NCBI RefSeq assembly: GCF_030813495.1
Contig: NZ_JAUSUI010000007.1
Coordinates: 1-64,000, forward strand
DNA: 64,000 nucleotides
Direction of reading: 5' to 3'
Source: Ancylobacter polymorphus
GTDB lineage: Bacteria; Pseudomonadota; Alphaproteobacteria; Rhizobiales; Xanthobacteraceae
Shown: in pieces, positions 41,742 to 53,142 of the stretch
How the letters are laid out: every line of letters starts with the position of its first letter
Numbering within the stretch: the stretch's first letter is position 1
Position numbers and translations under genes: made by a program
The notes under the pieces: generated by a model
Seen by the model: the letters and a program-made list of their open reading frames with translations, nothing else
The model's database searches: none
What the model was told of the DNA's origin: nothing

Positions 41742-43175
41742 TCAGGGCGCGGCGTTATAGGCCTTGCGGCGCGGCGGGCGGCGCCCCTCGCGCGGCGGAC
41801 CCTCGCGGCGGACGCCGTCGGTGCGGCCTTCGTGGCGCGGGCCGTCATGATGCGGCCGGTCATGGCGGGGACCGTCCTTGCGGGCCTCGCCCTCGGGGCG
41901 GGGCCCACGGTTGAACGGGCGGGCGCCGCGCGGGGCATCGCTGCGCGGGCCACGGGGCCCGCGCTCCTCGCGCGCCGGGCGCGGACCATCGGAGCGGAAA
42001 CCCTCAAGGCGCGGCGCGCCTTCGCGGCGGCTCTCGCCGCGGCGGTCGACCGACGGGATGGTGATCTTGATCAGCCGCTCGATGTCGCGCAGGAAGGCGC
42101 GCTCCTCGCCGTCGCACAGCGAAATGGCGATGCCTTCGCGGCCGGCGCGCGCGGTGCGGCCGATACGATGGACATAGCTTTCCGGCACGTTGGGCAGATC
42201 GTAATTGATCACATGGCTCACGCCCGGCACGTCGATGCCGCGCGCGGCGATGTCGGTGGCGACAAGCACCTTGACGACACCCTGGCGGAAGGCGGCGAGC
42301 GCCCGCTCACGCTGCGGCTGCGACTTGTTGCCATGGATCGCCTCGGCGGCGATGCCGGCCCCGGCAAGGCCCTTCACCACGCGGTCGGCGCCATGCTTGG
42401 TGCGCGAGAACACCAGGGCGCGATCGAGATCGGGCTCGGAGAGCACTTCGACCAGCAGGTTCGGCTTGCCGGCGCGGTCGGTGAAGAACACCTTCTGCTC
42501 GATGCGGTCGGCGGTCTTGGCCACCGGCGTCACAGCGACGCGCACCGGATCGGTCAGCAGCGAATCCGCCAGCTTCTCGATCTCGCGCGGCATGGTGGCG
42601 GAGAAGAAAAGGTTGCGGCGCTTGGCCGGCAGCCGGGCGCAGATGGCGCGAATGGCATGGATGAAGCCCATGTCCAGCATCTGGTCGGCTTCGTCGAGGA
42701 CGAGCACCTCGACCATGTCGAGCCGAACCGCGTTGTTCTCCAGAAGGTCGACGAGGCGGCCGGGGGTCGCCACCAGCACGTCGACGCCATTGGCGAGCGC
42801 GCGGGCCTGGCGGCCGATCGGCACGCCGCCGATGGCGAGCGCGGTGGAGGGGCGCACATGCTTGCCATACAGGCGGAAGCTCTCAAGGATCTGGCCGGAG
42901 AGTTCGCGGGTCGGGCTCAGTACCAGCGCGCGGGCCGAGCGGCGCTCGGGACGAAAGCGGTGGGTGACGAGATGCTGCAGGATCGGCAGCGCGAAGGCGG
43001 CGGTCTTGCCGGTGCCGGTCTGGGCGATGCCGATGAGATCGCGGCCCGCGAGAACCTGCGGCACGGCCTGAATCTGGATCGGGGTGGGCGTGGTGTGGTT
43101 GGCTTCCGCGAGGGCCTTCAGGATCGGCTCGGCAAGGCCGAGTTCGTTGAAAGTGGTCAAGTAGCGTTCTTTCAT
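41742..43175 (-). CDS. DEAD-box RNA helicase, RhlE-like
   Basis: A 477-residue RNA helicase starting at ATG 43175 (MKERYLTTFNELGLAEPIL). All motifs are present: Q motif PTPIQIQAVPQVL, motif I AQTGTGKTAAF near residue 51, PTRELSGQI, motif II LVLDEADQML, motif III FSATMP, and motif VI HRIGRTARAGREG. The last 90 residues are Arg/Gly/Pro-rich and probably bind RNA without specificity, as in RhlE. Related enzymes act in cold adaptation and ribosome assembly; the downstream infA gene fits that theme. Confidence 0.92.
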   Translation of the reverse strand: MKERYLTTFNELGLAEPILKALAEANHTTPTPIQIQAVPQVLAGRDLIGIAQTGTGKTAAFALPILQHLVTHRFRPERRSARALVLSPTRELSGQILESFRLYGKHVRPSTALAIGGVPIGRQARALANGVDVLVATPGRLVDLLENNAVRLDMVEVLVLDEADQMLDMGFIHAIRAICARLPAKRRNLFFSATMPREIEKLADSLLTDPVRVAVTPVAKTADRIEQKVFFTDRAGKPNLLVEVLSEPDLDRALVFSRTKHGADRVVKGLAGAGIAAEAIHGNKSQPQRERALAAFRQGVVKVLVATDIAARGIDVPGVSHVINYDLPNVPESYVHRIGRTARAGREGIAISLCDGEERAFLRDIERLIKITIPSVDRRGESRREGAPRLEGFRSDGPRPAREERGPRGPRSDAPRGARPFNRGPRPEGEARKDGPRHDRPHHDGPRHEGRTDGVRREGPPREGRRPPRRKAYNAAP

Positions 43176-43216
43176 GGGCGATTGCGTCCGCGCGCAGGAG
43201 CAGCGCGAACCGCGAA

Positions 43217-43236
43217 TCACGGGGTGTTGAGACACC
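43217..43236 (-). promoter_or_regulatory. Hairpin in the helicase leader
   Basis: CGGGGTGT and ACACCCCG form an 8-bp stem with a four-base loop, 42 bases upstream of the helicase ATG. The gap to the divergent methyltransferase gene (43176-43468) otherwise shows nothing recognisable. A stem here could control the helicase mRNA, as leaders of cold-induced helicases can. Confidence 0.45.
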
Positions 43237-43468
43237 CCGCGTGGCCTGGGACGTCGGCGATTTCCGATGATGAGGGGCCGAAGACTGCCGCGGCTCAGAA
43301 GTGGAGGCGGAAAAGCGGCCAGGAAAACCTGACCGGATCCGGCTCCCAGCCGAAGCGGACATCGAGCGACGCGGCCCCGATGCGGACGAAGCGACCGCAT
43401 GCCCCGCCTATGTGGCGCAAAAGGGTGGTGATTTCAAGGCGTCATCGCTCAGGCTATAAGCTTCGGCC

Positions 43469-44197
43469 ATGTATCCTGACGTGGTCGGCCTTCGCAGCTT
43501 CTATGCCCAGCCCATCGGCGTGGTGACGCGCCGCCTTGTCGGCCGCGCCATTCGCGCCCGCGCCGGCAATGTGCGCGGGCTTTGCGTCCTCGGCATGGGC
43601 TATGCCACGCCCTATCTCGGCATGTTCCGCGAGGAGTGCGAGCGCGCCCTCGCCTTCATGCCGGGCGCGCAGGGGGTCACCCGCTGGCCCTCGGCGGCGC
43701 CGACGCTCGCCGCGCTGGTGGATGAGACCGAGCTGCCGCTGCGCGCGGGCATGATCGACCGGGTCATCGCCGTGCATCTTCTGGAGATGACGCCCGATGC
43801 CGGCGAGGTTCTGCGCGAGGTGTGGCGGGTGCTGGCGCCGGGTGGGCGGCTAATCTGCGTGGTGCCGAGCCGGCGCGGCGTGTGGGCGCGTACCGAGAAC
43901 AACCCGTTCGGCCATGGGCGCCCCTTCTCGCGCACCCAGATCACCGATCTCCTGCGCGGCGCGCTGTTCACCCCCGTGGGCTGGGACGAAGCGCTCTACA
44001 TGCCGCCCGTGCCGCGCAACTGGTTCCTGCGCTCGGCCGTGGCCTGGGAGCGCGTGGGCGCGACGCTGGCGCTGCCTTTTGCCGGCGTGCACGTCGTCGA
44101 GGCGACCAAGCAGGTCTACAAGCCCGTCCCCACCAAGCGCCGCGCCCGCCTGACCGTGTTCGAGCCCGTGATGGCGCCGCAGCCGATGGGGGGGTGA
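43469..44197 (+). CDS. Class I SAM-dependent methyltransferase
   Basis: A 242-residue protein with a methyltransferase fold: a weak glycine motif I (GLCVLGMGYATPYLG near residue 37), RVIAVHLLEMTPDAGEVLREVWRVLAPGGRLICVVPSR matching motifs IV-V, and a C-terminal region typical of alphaproteobacterial conserved methyltransferases. The substrate is unknown. It converges with metW. Confidence 0.78.
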   Translation: MYPDVVGLRSFYAQPIGVVTRRLVGRAIRARAGNVRGLCVLGMGYATPYLGMFREECERALAFMPGAQGVTRWPSAAPTLAALVDETELPLRAGMIDRVIAVHLLEMTPDAGEVLREVWRVLAPGGRLICVVPSRRGVWARTENNPFGHGRPFSRTQITDLLRGALFTPVGWDEALYMPPVPRNWFLRSAVAWERVGATLALPFAGVHVVEATKQVYKPVPTKRRARLTVFEPVMAPQPMGG

Positions 44198-44307
44198 GCC
44201 CTACGAAGGACTGAGGCGAGGTCGAAACCAGACAGCGTAAATATAGCTTCTATCGGTGTCTTGGATAAGGCTGGCGGCCGCTTCCCTCGTGCGCTGGCCG
44301 CGCCCGG

Positions 44308-44961
44308 TCACCCCTTCCGTGACAGCAGGAACACCGCCTGTTCGCCGAGCAGGTTCCACACGGCCCAGGGCATGTTGAAGCGCACCGGATGCCCGTAGCC
44401 ATTGAGCGCGGCGGCGCGGTCGATGCGGGCGCCCACCTCTTCCACCAGCGCGACGAAGTCGCGGATGGTGCAGAAATGGATGTTGGGCGTGTCGTACCAG
44501 CTGTAGGGCAGATTTTCCGTGCTCGGCATCCGCCCATTCAGCAACAGGTCGAGTCGCATCCGCCAGAAGCCGAAATTGGGGAAGGAGACGATGGCGTGGC
44601 TGCCGACCCGCAGCATCTGCTCCAGCACCCATTTCGGCCGGCGCGTCGCCTGGATGGTCTGGGAGAGAATGACATAATCGAAGGAATTGTCGGGATAGTC
44701 GGCGAGGTCGACATCGGCGTCGCCCTGGATGATGGGAAGACCGCGCGCCACGCCGGCATTCACCCCCTCGCGCGAGAGTTCGATGCCGCGCGCGTCGCAG
44801 CCGCGCGTGGTGGCGAGCAGTTCCAGCAATTCGCCGTCGCCCGAGCCGACATCGAGCACGCGCGAGCCCGGGCGCACCATGTCGGCGATGAGCAGAAGGT
44901 CGACGCGCTTGCCGGAGGCCGCCCGCGCGGCTTCGCTCATGGTGCGGTCGCGCGCGGCCAT
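44308..44961 (-). CDS. metW: Methionine biosynthesis protein MetW
   Basis: MetW is a SAM-methyltransferase-fold protein that works with MetX in homoserine acetylation. The 217-residue product has RVDLLLIADMVRPGSRVLDVG near residues 19-39, GIELSREGV, DYVILSQTIQATRRPKWVLE and FPNFGFWRMRLDLLLNGRMP. Its ATG overlaps the metX stop (TGATG), so the pair is coupled. Confidence 0.93.
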   Translation of the reverse strand: MAARDRTMSEAARAASGKRVDLLLIADMVRPGSRVLDVGSGDGELLELLATTRGCDARGIELSREGVNAGVARGLPIIQGDADVDLADYPDNSFDYVILSQTIQATRRPKWVLEQMLRVGSHAIVSFPNFGFWRMRLDLLLNGRMPSTENLPYSWYDTPNIHFCTIRDFVALVEEVGARIDRAAALNGYGHPVRFNMPWAVWNLLGEQAVFLLSRKG

Positions 44962-46160
44962 CACGTCACTCCCACGGCGCGCGCGGCGGAATCGATGAAG
45001 CCGCGCGTGATGGCGAAGAATTCCGGCTCGTCGAGCAGGAAGGAATCGTGGCCCTTGTCGCTCTCGATCTCGGCAAAGGAGACCTGCGCACCCGCCGCGT
45101 TGAGCGCATGGACGATGGCGCGCGAATCCGCCGTGGTGAACAGCCAGTCGGAGGTGAAGGAGACGAGGCAGAAGCGGGTCGTCGTGCCCCGGAAGGCATT
45201 GGCCAGCACGCCGCCATACTCCGCGGCGAGGTCGAAATAATCCATCGCGCGGGTGACGTAGAGATAGGAATTGGCGTCGAAGCGGTCGACGAAGGCCTCG
45301 CCCTGGTGGCGCAGATAGCTCTCCACCTGGAAGTCGGCGTCGAAGGAAAAAGTGTGCCCGTCGCGGTCCTGCAGCCGCCGGCCGAATTTCCGGTGCAGCG
45401 AGGAATCCGACATATAGGTGATGTGCGCGGCCATGCGCGCGACCGCGAGGCCACGGCGCGGGCTGGTGCCCTCGGTGAGATAGCGCCCGCCGCGCCATTC
45501 CGGATCGGCCATGACAGCCTGGCGGCCGACCTCGTGAAAGGCGATGTTCTGTGCCGAATGGCGCGCGGCGGTGGCGATGGGCATGGCGGCGAAGACGCGC
45601 TCGGGATAACTCGCCGCCCATTGCAGAACCTGCATCCCGCCCATGGAGCCACCCACCACGGCGAGAAGCTTCTCGATGCCGAGATGGTCGATGAGCATGG
45701 CCTGCGCCCGCACCATGTCGCGAATGGTCACGACCGGCAGGTCGAGCCCATAGGGCTGACCGGTGGCCGGATTGGTGGAGGAGGGGCCGGTGGTGCCGAG
45801 ACAGCCGCCGAGTACATTCGAGGCGATGACGAAGAAGCGCTCGGTATCGATCGGCTTGCCCGGCCCGACCAGCGTCTCCCACCAGCCCGGCTTGCCGGTG
45901 ACCGGGTGGACATTGGCCGCGTGCTGGTCGCCGGACAGCGCGTGGCACAGCAGGATGGCGTTGGCGCGCGCCGCGTTCAGCGTGCCATAGGTCTGGTAGG
46001 CGATCTGGAACGGGGTCAGGACGCCGCCGGCATCAAGGGCGAGCGGCTTGTCGGCGCCGAAGCGTACCACGGCGGAATGCGGATGGTCCGCTTCGCCGCG
46101 GGCGGCTTCATAGGCCGGAAGATCGCGCAGGGCCGTGGTGTCGGACATGGGAACCGTCAT
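44961..46160 (-). CDS. metX: Homoserine O-acetyltransferase MetX
   Basis: MetX acetylates homoserine for methionine synthesis. It is an alpha/beta hydrolase with nucleophile Ser in [13 protein letters not shown] near residue 168, [24 protein letters not shown] as substrate/oxyanion region, a C-terminal Asp (FTSDWLFTT) and His ([12 protein letters not shown]). The start is either ATG 46160 (MTVPMSDTT) or ATG 46148; I list the longer. The upstream region has a repeated motif described separately. Confidence 0.94.
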   Translation of the reverse strand: MTVPMSDTTALRDLPAYEAARGEADHPHSAVVRFGADKPLALDAGGVLTPFQIAYQTYGTLNAARANAILLCHALSGDQHAANVHPVTGKPGWWETLVGPGKPIDTERFFVIASNVLGGCLGTTGPSSTNPATGQPYGLDLPVVTIRDMVRAQAMLIDHLGIEKLLAVVGGSMGGMQVLQWAASYPERVFAAMPIATAARHSAQNIAFHEVGRQAVMADPEWRGGRYLTEGTSPRRGLAVARMAAHITYMSDSSLHRKFGRRLQDRDGHTFSFDADFQVESYLRHQGEAFVDRFDANSYLYVTRAMDYFDLAAEYGGVLANAFRGTTTRFCLVSFTSDWLFTTADSRAIVHALNAAGAQVSFAEIESDKGHDSFLLDEPEFFAITRGFIDSAARAVGVT

Positions 46161-46220
46161 ACCGGACGAAGAGTTCGTTATACCGGACGATGCGATGATC
46201 CCACAGCCGGCACTTGTCAA
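46160..46220 (-). promoter_or_regulatory. Repeated motif and possible -35 box upstream of metX
   Basis: Two direct copies of ATACCGGACGA (plus-strand reading, about 46160-46170 and 46183-46193) flank the palindrome ACGAA-GAG-TTCGT. TTGACA on the minus strand (46220-46215) could be a -35 box. The layout suggests an operator for a methionine-related regulator. I looked for a SAM-II type riboswitch and could not recognise one. Confidence 0.4.
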
Positions 46221-46281
46221 TAGAGCGCTGCGTCAGATTTTGCTTTGCGCGGCGCCCGCGTGAGGTTTACGACAAGCCGCC

Positions 46282-47214
46282 ATGGACATGAAGGCCCACA
46301 CACAGGACGCGCCGCAAAGGGCGGTTTCTCCGGCTTCCGCCGCCGCCGCGCCGGATCTCGGCAGCCTGCGCGCGGAGATCGACCGCATCGACGCACAGAT
46401 GCACGCGCTTTTGATCGAGCGCAGCCAGATCATCGACCGGCTGGTGGCGGTGAAGCGGGCGCAGGGCAGCGAGAGCGGCTCGGCCTTCCGTCCGGCGCGC
46501 GAGGCCTCGATGATGCGCCGGCTGGTGGACCGCCATCGCGGGATTCTGCCGCTCGACACGGTCGAGGGCATCTGGCGGGTCATCATCTCCACCTTCACCT
46601 ATGTGCAGGCTCCTTACGCGGTGCATGCCGATCTCGCTTCGGGCGAGGCGGCGATGCGCGACGCTTCGCGCTTCCATTTCGGCTTTACCGTTCCGTTCAT
46701 CGGCCATATGGGCGCCTCCGGCGTGGTGGCGGCGGTGGCGCGCTCGCGCGGCGATCTCGGCCTGGTGCCGGCCTTCGCCTCGCCCTCCGCCGGTGCCTGG
46801 TGGACGGCGCTGGAAGGCCCCCACACGCCGAAGATCATCGCCCGCCTTCCCTTTGTCGAACGCGCCGACCACCCCGCCGGCCTTCCGGTGTTCTGCATCG
46901 CTCATCCGGTGACGGATGGGGCGGTGACGGAGGTGGAGGCGTGGAGCCTGCATGTTTCCGGCTGGAACGCCCAGGCGGCGCGGGCGCTGGCGCCGCTGGC
47001 CGATGTGATCGCCGTGCCCGACCGCGGCCTCGACGGGGCGGCGCTGCTCGCCTCCATTCCGGTCGGCGGGGCGGTCAGCCTCGACACCGTGCTGGCGGCG
47101 CTGCGCGAAAGCGGCGCCTCTGTGCGCGCGGCAGCCCTCGTCGGCAGCCATGCCAGCCGCTATACCCATGCACCGGCGCTCCACGCGCCCGGCACCCACG
47201 CGCCGACGGCCTGA
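46282..47214 (+). CDS. Chorismate mutase with C-terminal prephenate-dehydratase-like domain
   Basis: A 310-residue protein. Residues 27-110 form an AroQ chorismate mutase: [49 protein letters not shown] and [13 protein letters not shown]. The following 190 residues ([29 protein letters not shown]) look like a periplasmic-binding/dehydratase-like regulatory fold found in alphaproteobacterial CM proteins, without the clear PDT catalytic TRF motif. With hisC and tyrC following, the cluster makes phenylalanine/tyrosine precursors. It is divergent from metX. Confidence 0.85.
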   Translation: MDMKAHTQDAPQRAVSPASAAAAPDLGSLRAEIDRIDAQMHALLIERSQIIDRLVAVKRAQGSESGSAFRPAREASMMRRLVDRHRGILPLDTVEGIWRVIISTFTYVQAPYAVHADLASGEAAMRDASRFHFGFTVPFIGHMGASGVVAAVARSRGDLGLVPAFASPSAGAWWTALEGPHTPKIIARLPFVERADHPAGLPVFCIAHPVTDGAVTEVEAWSLHVSGWNAQAARALAPLADVIAVPDRGLDGAALLASIPVGGAVSLDTVLAALRESGASVRAAALVGSHASRYTHAPALHAPGTHAPTA

Positions 47215-47285
47215 CCCCGGCGCCTTTCCTCCTCTTCTCGTCGCGATCTCCTTCTTCTCTCGACCGCCTCCCTTGGAGCCCCGTC

Positions 47286-48410
47286 ATGTCGACCGCCCCC
47301 CGTCCCAACCGTCCCGTCCCGCGCGCCGGCGTTCTGGCGATCGAGGCCTATGTGCCGGGCAAGTCGCAGGGCGGCCCGGGGGTGAAGGTGCATAAGCTCT
47401 CGGCCAACGAGAACCCGCTCGGCCCCAGCCCGAAGGCGGTTGCCGCCTTCCAGTCGGCGAACGCGCTGGAGCTTTATCCCGACGGCTCGTCCACCAAGCT
47501 GCGCGAGGCGATCGCGGCGCAATATGGCCTTGATCCCACACGCATCGTCTGCGGTACCGGCTCGGACGAACTGTTGATGCTGACCGCCGCCGCCTTTGCC
47601 GGGCCGGGCGACGAGGTGCTGTATTCCCAGCACGGCTTCCTCGTCTACCGTATCGCCGCGCTGGCGGCAGGGGCGACGCCCGTGGTGGCGCCGGAGAAGG
47701 ACTACCGCAGCGATGTCGACGCGCTGCTGGCGGCCGTGACCGAGAAGACCCGCGTGGTCTTTCTCGCCAACCCCAACAACCCGACCGGCACCTATCTGCC
47801 CTTCGACGAGGTGAAGCGGCTGCAGCGCGGCCTGCCGCCTTATGTGCTGCTGGCGCTCGATGCCGCCTATGCCGAATATGTCCGCCGCAACGACTATGAG
47901 GCGGGCATCGAGCTGGTGGCGACCTGCTCGAACGTGGTCATGCTGCGCACCTTCTCCAAGATCTATGGGCTTGCGGCGCTGCGGGTCGGCTGGCTCTACG
48001 GGCCGGCCGAGGTGGCGGACGCGATCAACCGCATTCGCGGGGCGTTCAACGTTTCCGCCCCCGGCCTCGCCGCCGCCGTGGCGGCCATCGAGGACACGGC
48101 CCATGTCGAGCAGGCGGTGGCGCATAACGAGACCTGGCTCCCCTGGCTGGCGCAGGAACTCACCGCGCTCGGCCTCACGGTGACGCCGAGCGTCACCAAT
48201 TTCCTGCTGGTGCATTTCCCGCCGACGCCCGGCCGCACGGCAAAGGAGGCGGACGCCTTCCTCAGCCAGCGTGGGCTGATCCTGCGACGGGTGGATTCCT
48301 ACGGCCTGCCGGACGCGCTGCGCGTGACCATCGGCACCGAGGAGGCCAATCGCCTGCTGGTGGAGGCGCTGAAGGCGTTCATGGGCGGGGAGGCGGGCCA
48401 TGGTGCTTGA
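47286..48410 (+). CDS. hisC: Histidinol-phosphate / aromatic aminotransferase HisC
   Basis: A PLP aminotransferase of 374 residues. It starts at ATG 47286. [52 protein letters not shown] and the PLP lysine in [16 protein letters not shown] are canonical. In alphaproteobacteria this copy, between chorismate mutase and tyrC, probably serves both histidinol-phosphate and prephenate/arogenate-type transamination. Confidence 0.93.
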   Translation: MSTAPRPNRPVPRAGVLAIEAYVPGKSQGGPGVKVHKLSANENPLGPSPKAVAAFQSANALELYPDGSSTKLREAIAAQYGLDPTRIVCGTGSDELLMLTAAAFAGPGDEVLYSQHGFLVYRIAALAAGATPVVAPEKDYRSDVDALLAAVTEKTRVVFLANPNNPTGTYLPFDEVKRLQRGLPPYVLLALDAAYAEYVRRNDYEAGIELVATCSNVVMLRTFSKIYGLAALRVGWLYGPAEVADAINRIRGAFNVSAPGLAAAVAAIEDTAHVEQAVAHNETWLPWLAQELTALGLTVTPSVTNFLLVHFPPTPGRTAKEADAFLSQRGLILRRVDSYGLPDALRVTIGTEEANRLLVEALKAFMGGEAGHGA

Positions 48411-49335
48411 TCCGCCGCTGGCGCAACCGCTGATTGGCCGGCTGACCGTCATCGGCATCGGCCTGATCGGCTCGTCCATCCTGCGTGCGGTCAAGGCGCG
48501 CGGGCTCGCGGGCACGCTGGTCGCTTATGATGGATCGGAGGCGGTGCGTGATCGCGTTCGCGATCTGGGCATCGCCGATCTCGTCGCCACCACCCCGGCG
48601 CAGGCGGTGGCGGGGGCCGATATCGTCATCCTGTGCGTGCCGGTGGGCGCCATGGGCGCGGTGGCGGAGGCCATCGCCCCGCATCTGACACCGGGCGCCA
48701 TCATCTCCGATGTCGGCTCGGTGAAGGGCGCCGTGGTGAACGCGCTGCGCGCCCATCTGCCGGCCAATGTCCACATCGTGCCCGGCCATCCCGTGGCGGG
48801 CACCGAATATTCCGGCCCGGATGCGGGTTTCGCCACGCTGTTCAAGAATCGCTGGTCGATCCTCACCCCGCCCGAGGGCACGGATCCCGCCGCGGTGGCG
48901 GCGCTGTCCGGGCTGTGGACGGCCATGGGCGCCAATGTCGAGACGATGACGCCGGAGCACCATGACCTGGTGCTGGCCATCACCTCGCATGTGCCGCACC
49001 TCATCGCCTACAACATCGTCGGCACGGCGGCGGATCTTGAGGCGGTGACGCAGTCCGAGGTGATCAAATACTCGGCCGGCGGCTTTCGCGACTTCACCCG
49101 CATCGCTGCTTCCGACCCGACCATGTGGCGCGACGTGTTTCTCAACAATCGCGAGGCGGTGATCGAGGTGCTCGGCCGCTTCACCGAGGATTTGATCGCG
49201 CTGCAGCGGGCGATACGCTGGGCGGAGGGCGACAAGCTGTTCGACCTGTTCACCCGCACCCGCGCCATCCGCCGCTCGATCATCGAGATCGGCCAGGAGA
49301 CCGCGGCGCCGGACTTCGGCCGCTCGCACGACTGA
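48400..49335 (+). CDS. tyrC: Prephenate/arogenate dehydrogenase
   Basis: A 311-residue NAD(P)-dependent enzyme of tyrosine synthesis. Rossmann motif [15 protein letters not shown] near residues 17-31; [13 protein letters not shown]; the catalytic-His segment [15 protein letters not shown]; and [15 protein letters not shown]. The start overlaps hisC by 11 bases, so the two are translated together. Confidence 0.93.
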   Translation: MVLDPPLAQPLIGRLTVIGIGLIGSSILRAVKARGLAGTLVAYDGSEAVRDRVRDLGIADLVATTPAQAVAGADIVILCVPVGAMGAVAEAIAPHLTPGAIISDVGSVKGAVVNALRAHLPANVHIVPGHPVAGTEYSGPDAGFATLFKNRWSILTPPEGTDPAAVAALSGLWTAMGANVETMTPEHHDLVLAITSHVPHLIAYNIVGTAADLEAVTQSEVIKYSAGGFRDFTRIAASDPTMWRDVFLNNREAVIEVLGRFTEDLIALQRAIRWAEGDKLFDLFTRTRAIRRSIIEIGQETAAPDFGRSHD

Positions 49336-49355
49336 GGCGCCAGGAACGCCCGCGC

Positions 49356-49730
49356 CTATGGCACGTCATTGAGCGCGTAGACCCGCAGCCGGTGGCCGTC
49401 AGGATCGAGCGCCACGAAGCTGCGGCCGAAATCGAGATCGGTGGGCGGCAGGGCGATCGCCACGCCCTTCGTCGCCCAGTTCTCATAGGCGGCGTCGACG
49501 GCGGCGGGATCGGCGACCTTGAAGCCGATTTCGTTGCCTCCGGCCCGCAGATGCGGCCGCGGCGTTACCCCATCGCGCTGCCAAAGGCCGAGCATCATGC
49601 CCGGCGCCAGCGGCAGCAGGGCGAAGGTCGCGCTCTGCTCCACCGGCGCGCGCTCCAGCAGCGCGCCATAGAAGCGGGCGCTGGCGGGCGCGTCGTTCAC
49701 ATAAAGAAGAATATTGCTGGCGTCGGTCAT
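49356..49730 (-). CDS. VOC (glyoxalase/bleomycin-resistance fold) protein
   Basis: A 124-residue vicinal-oxygen-chelate protein: LLYVNDAPASARFYGALL at the N terminus, GNEIGFKVAD in the middle and FVALDPDGHRLRVYAL at the end. Its activity is unknown. It is 55 bases downstream of a YafY-type regulator, a common pairing, which suggests the regulator controls it. Confidence 0.85.
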   Translation of the reverse strand: MTDASNILLYVNDAPASARFYGALLERAPVEQSATFALLPLAPGMMLGLWQRDGVTPRPHLRAGGNEIGFKVADPAAVDAAYENWATKGVAIALPPTDLDFGRSFVALDPDGHRLRVYALNDVP

Positions 49731-49785
49731 GTCGTCCCCCGAAGATTTGAGGGGTCAGCATAGGTGGCGCTACTGCCAGTTTATG

Positions 49786-50493
49786 TCAGCAGGGTTCGGG
49801 TCTTTCCGCAGCGGCCGCCTGCTTCGCCAGCTTCCATTGCCGGATGAGTTCCGCCCGTCGCGTGGGGTAACGCGCGTCGAGCACGTCTGCCCGCGAGATG
49901 CGGTCGGTGCGGAAGCTGCGGAACGCGCCGCGCAGTTCGCACCAACCGATGAGCAGCCGCACCTGGTCGAAGAAGGCCAGCGCGAAAGGCCAGACGATGC
50001 GCTCGCTCGCCGTGCCGGCCGCGTCGAGATAGGCGAGGGAGAGCTTCCGCTCGGTGCGGATTGCCTTGCGCAGCAGAGCCGGGTCGATGGAATCGGCGGG
50101 AATGGGGGCGCCCGGCGCCACGAACAGCGCCGAGGCTTCCATCTCGGCGCGCAACTCCGCCGGCAGCACAGCGCCGATGCGCGCAAGGGCCGACAGAGCC
50201 GCTTCGGCCAGGGGGCCATCCGCACGCCCCGCCACCCAGCGCGAGCCGAGCACCAATGCCTCGATTTCCTCTGGCGGGAACATTAGCGGCGGCAGCAGGA
50301 ATCCCGGTCGCAGCACATAGCCGACGCCGGCTTCGCCCTCAATGGTCGCGCCCTGGGCCTGCAGCGTGGCGATGTCACGGTAGAGGGTGCGCAGGCTCAC
50401 ACCGATCTCGTCGGCGAGCACCCGCCCGCTCACCGGCTGGCGGTGGCGGCGCAGGACGTGCAGCAGATCGAACAGGCGCTCGGAACGGGACAT
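49786..50493 (-). CDS. YafY-type HTH/WYL transcriptional regulator
   Basis: A 235-residue regulator. The N-terminal winged helix (RSERLFDLLHVLRRHRQPVS, LADEIGVSLRTLYRDIATL) is of DeoR type. The C-terminal WYL-like domain contains RKLSLAYLDAAG and GWCELRGAFRSFRTDRI. Such proteins sense an unknown ligand. It lies upstream of the VOC gene on the same strand. Confidence 0.88.
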   Translation of the reverse strand: MSRSERLFDLLHVLRRHRQPVSGRVLADEIGVSLRTLYRDIATLQAQGATIEGEAGVGYVLRPGFLLPPLMFPPEEIEALVLGSRWVAGRADGPLAEAALSALARIGAVLPAELRAEMEASALFVAPGAPIPADSIDPALLRKAIRTERKLSLAYLDAAGTASERIVWPFALAFFDQVRLLIGWCELRGAFRSFRTDRISRADVLDARYPTRRAELIRQWKLAKQAAAAERPEPC

Positions 50494-50590
50494 GCGCCGA
50501 GACTAGTCGCATTAGCCGCTGCCCGAAAATGGCAGCAGCGCCGCGCGGGTTCCCCCCCCATGCGGCGCTGCCTCCGCTGTGTGTCGTCCG

Positions 50591-52081
<1,491 letters not shown>

Positions 52082-52121
52082 CGCGATCTCTCCTCTGGTT
52101 TTCCTGGCTGCGGTTTTGCTT

Positions 52122-52142
52122 GTTGAAAGTCGTCACTTCAAC
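52122..52142. promoter_or_regulatory. Inverted repeat between mmsA and the LysR gene
   Basis: GTTGAA (52122-52127) and TTCAAC (52137-52142) are separated by nine bases, a dyad of the kind bound by LysR regulators. A second dyad TGTGCG-GCTG-CGCACA lies at 52163-52178, close to the LysR start. Both fit autoregulation and control of mmsA. Confidence 0.45.
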
Positions 52143-52197
52143 GACGATGTTTTCGCATCCGTTGTGCGGCTGCGCACATTGCGATAGGCAGCATGCC

Positions 52198-53127
52198 ATG
52201 GATTGGGACCATCTGCGTATCTTCCTCGCCGTGGCGCGTGCCGGCCAGATGCTGGCGGCCGCGCGTCAGCTCGGGCTGGACCATGCGACCGTCGGCCGCC
52301 GGCTGGGAGCGCTGGAAGCGAGCCTCGGCTCCAAGCTCTTGGAGCGGCGCACCACGGGGAGCGAACTCACCCCGGCGGGGGAGCGGCTGCTGGCGCATGC
52401 GGAGCGCATCGAGACCGAGATGCTGCAGGCGCAGGCGGCGCTGGGCAATGTCGATCTCGCTCTGGCCGGCACGGTGCGGATCGGCGCGCCGGACGGCTTC
52501 GGCACCTATTTCCTCGCCCCGCGCCTCGGGCGTCTCGCGGAGGATCATCCCGGCCTGTCGATCCAGCTGGCGCCGCTGCCGCGCAGCTTCTCGCTACCCA
52601 AGCGCGAGGTCGATATCGCGGTGACGCTGCAGCGGCCGAGCGAGGGGCGGCTGGTGGCGCGCAAGCTCACCGACTACACGCTCGGGGTCTATGCGGCGCG
52701 GGACTATCTCGCCCGCACCGGACCCATAGGGACCCTGCGCGATGTCACCGGGCGGTTGATCGTCACCTATGTGCCCGATCTCGTCTATTCGCCGGCGCTC
52801 GACTATTTCGAGGTGTTCCGCGAGGTCGAGGCGCGCCGCCTGGAATGCGCCAGCGTGGTGGGGCAGATGGAGGCGGTGCGGGCCGGAGGCGGCATCGGCA
52901 TCCTGCACGACTACGCCGCGCTGGCGCATCCCGAACTGGTGCGGCTGCTGCCGGAACTGAGCTTCCGCCGGTCCTATTGGCTGGTCACCCATGCGGATAT
53001 CCGCGACCTCCGACGCATCCGCACGGTGGAGGATTTCATCGCCGGCGCGGTGCGCACGGCGCGGGCGGGCTTCACCTGCGAGCCGGTGGCCGTGCCGCAG
53101 GGCGACGAAGCGCCGGCGGAGGCCTGA
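52198..53127 (+). CDS. LysR family transcriptional regulator
   Basis: A 309-residue regulator starting at ATG 52198. The N-terminal helix-turn-helix is MDWDHLRIFLAVARAGQMLA, then RQLGLDHATVGRRLGALEASLG and LTPAGERLL. An effector-binding domain follows (GTVRIGAPDGFGTYFLAPRL). Divergence from mmsA suggests it regulates that gene. Confidence 0.92.
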   Translation: MDWDHLRIFLAVARAGQMLAAARQLGLDHATVGRRLGALEASLGSKLLERRTTGSELTPAGERLLAHAERIETEMLQAQAALGNVDLALAGTVRIGAPDGFGTYFLAPRLGRLAEDHPGLSIQLAPLPRSFSLPKREVDIAVTLQRPSEGRLVARKLTDYTLGVYAARDYLARTGPIGTLRDVTGRLIVTYVPDLVYSPALDYFEVFREVEARRLECASVVGQMEAVRAGGGIGILHDYAALAHPELVRLLPELSFRRSYWLVTHADIRDLRRIRTVEDFIAGAVRTARAGFTCEPVAVPQGDEAPAEA

Positions 53128-53142
53128 CCCGGCCTTTCCCGG

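Noticed and set aside
46149..46281. SAM-II type riboswitch upstream of metX
   Set aside because: I could not match the pseudoknot consensus; only the repeat/palindrome was visible.
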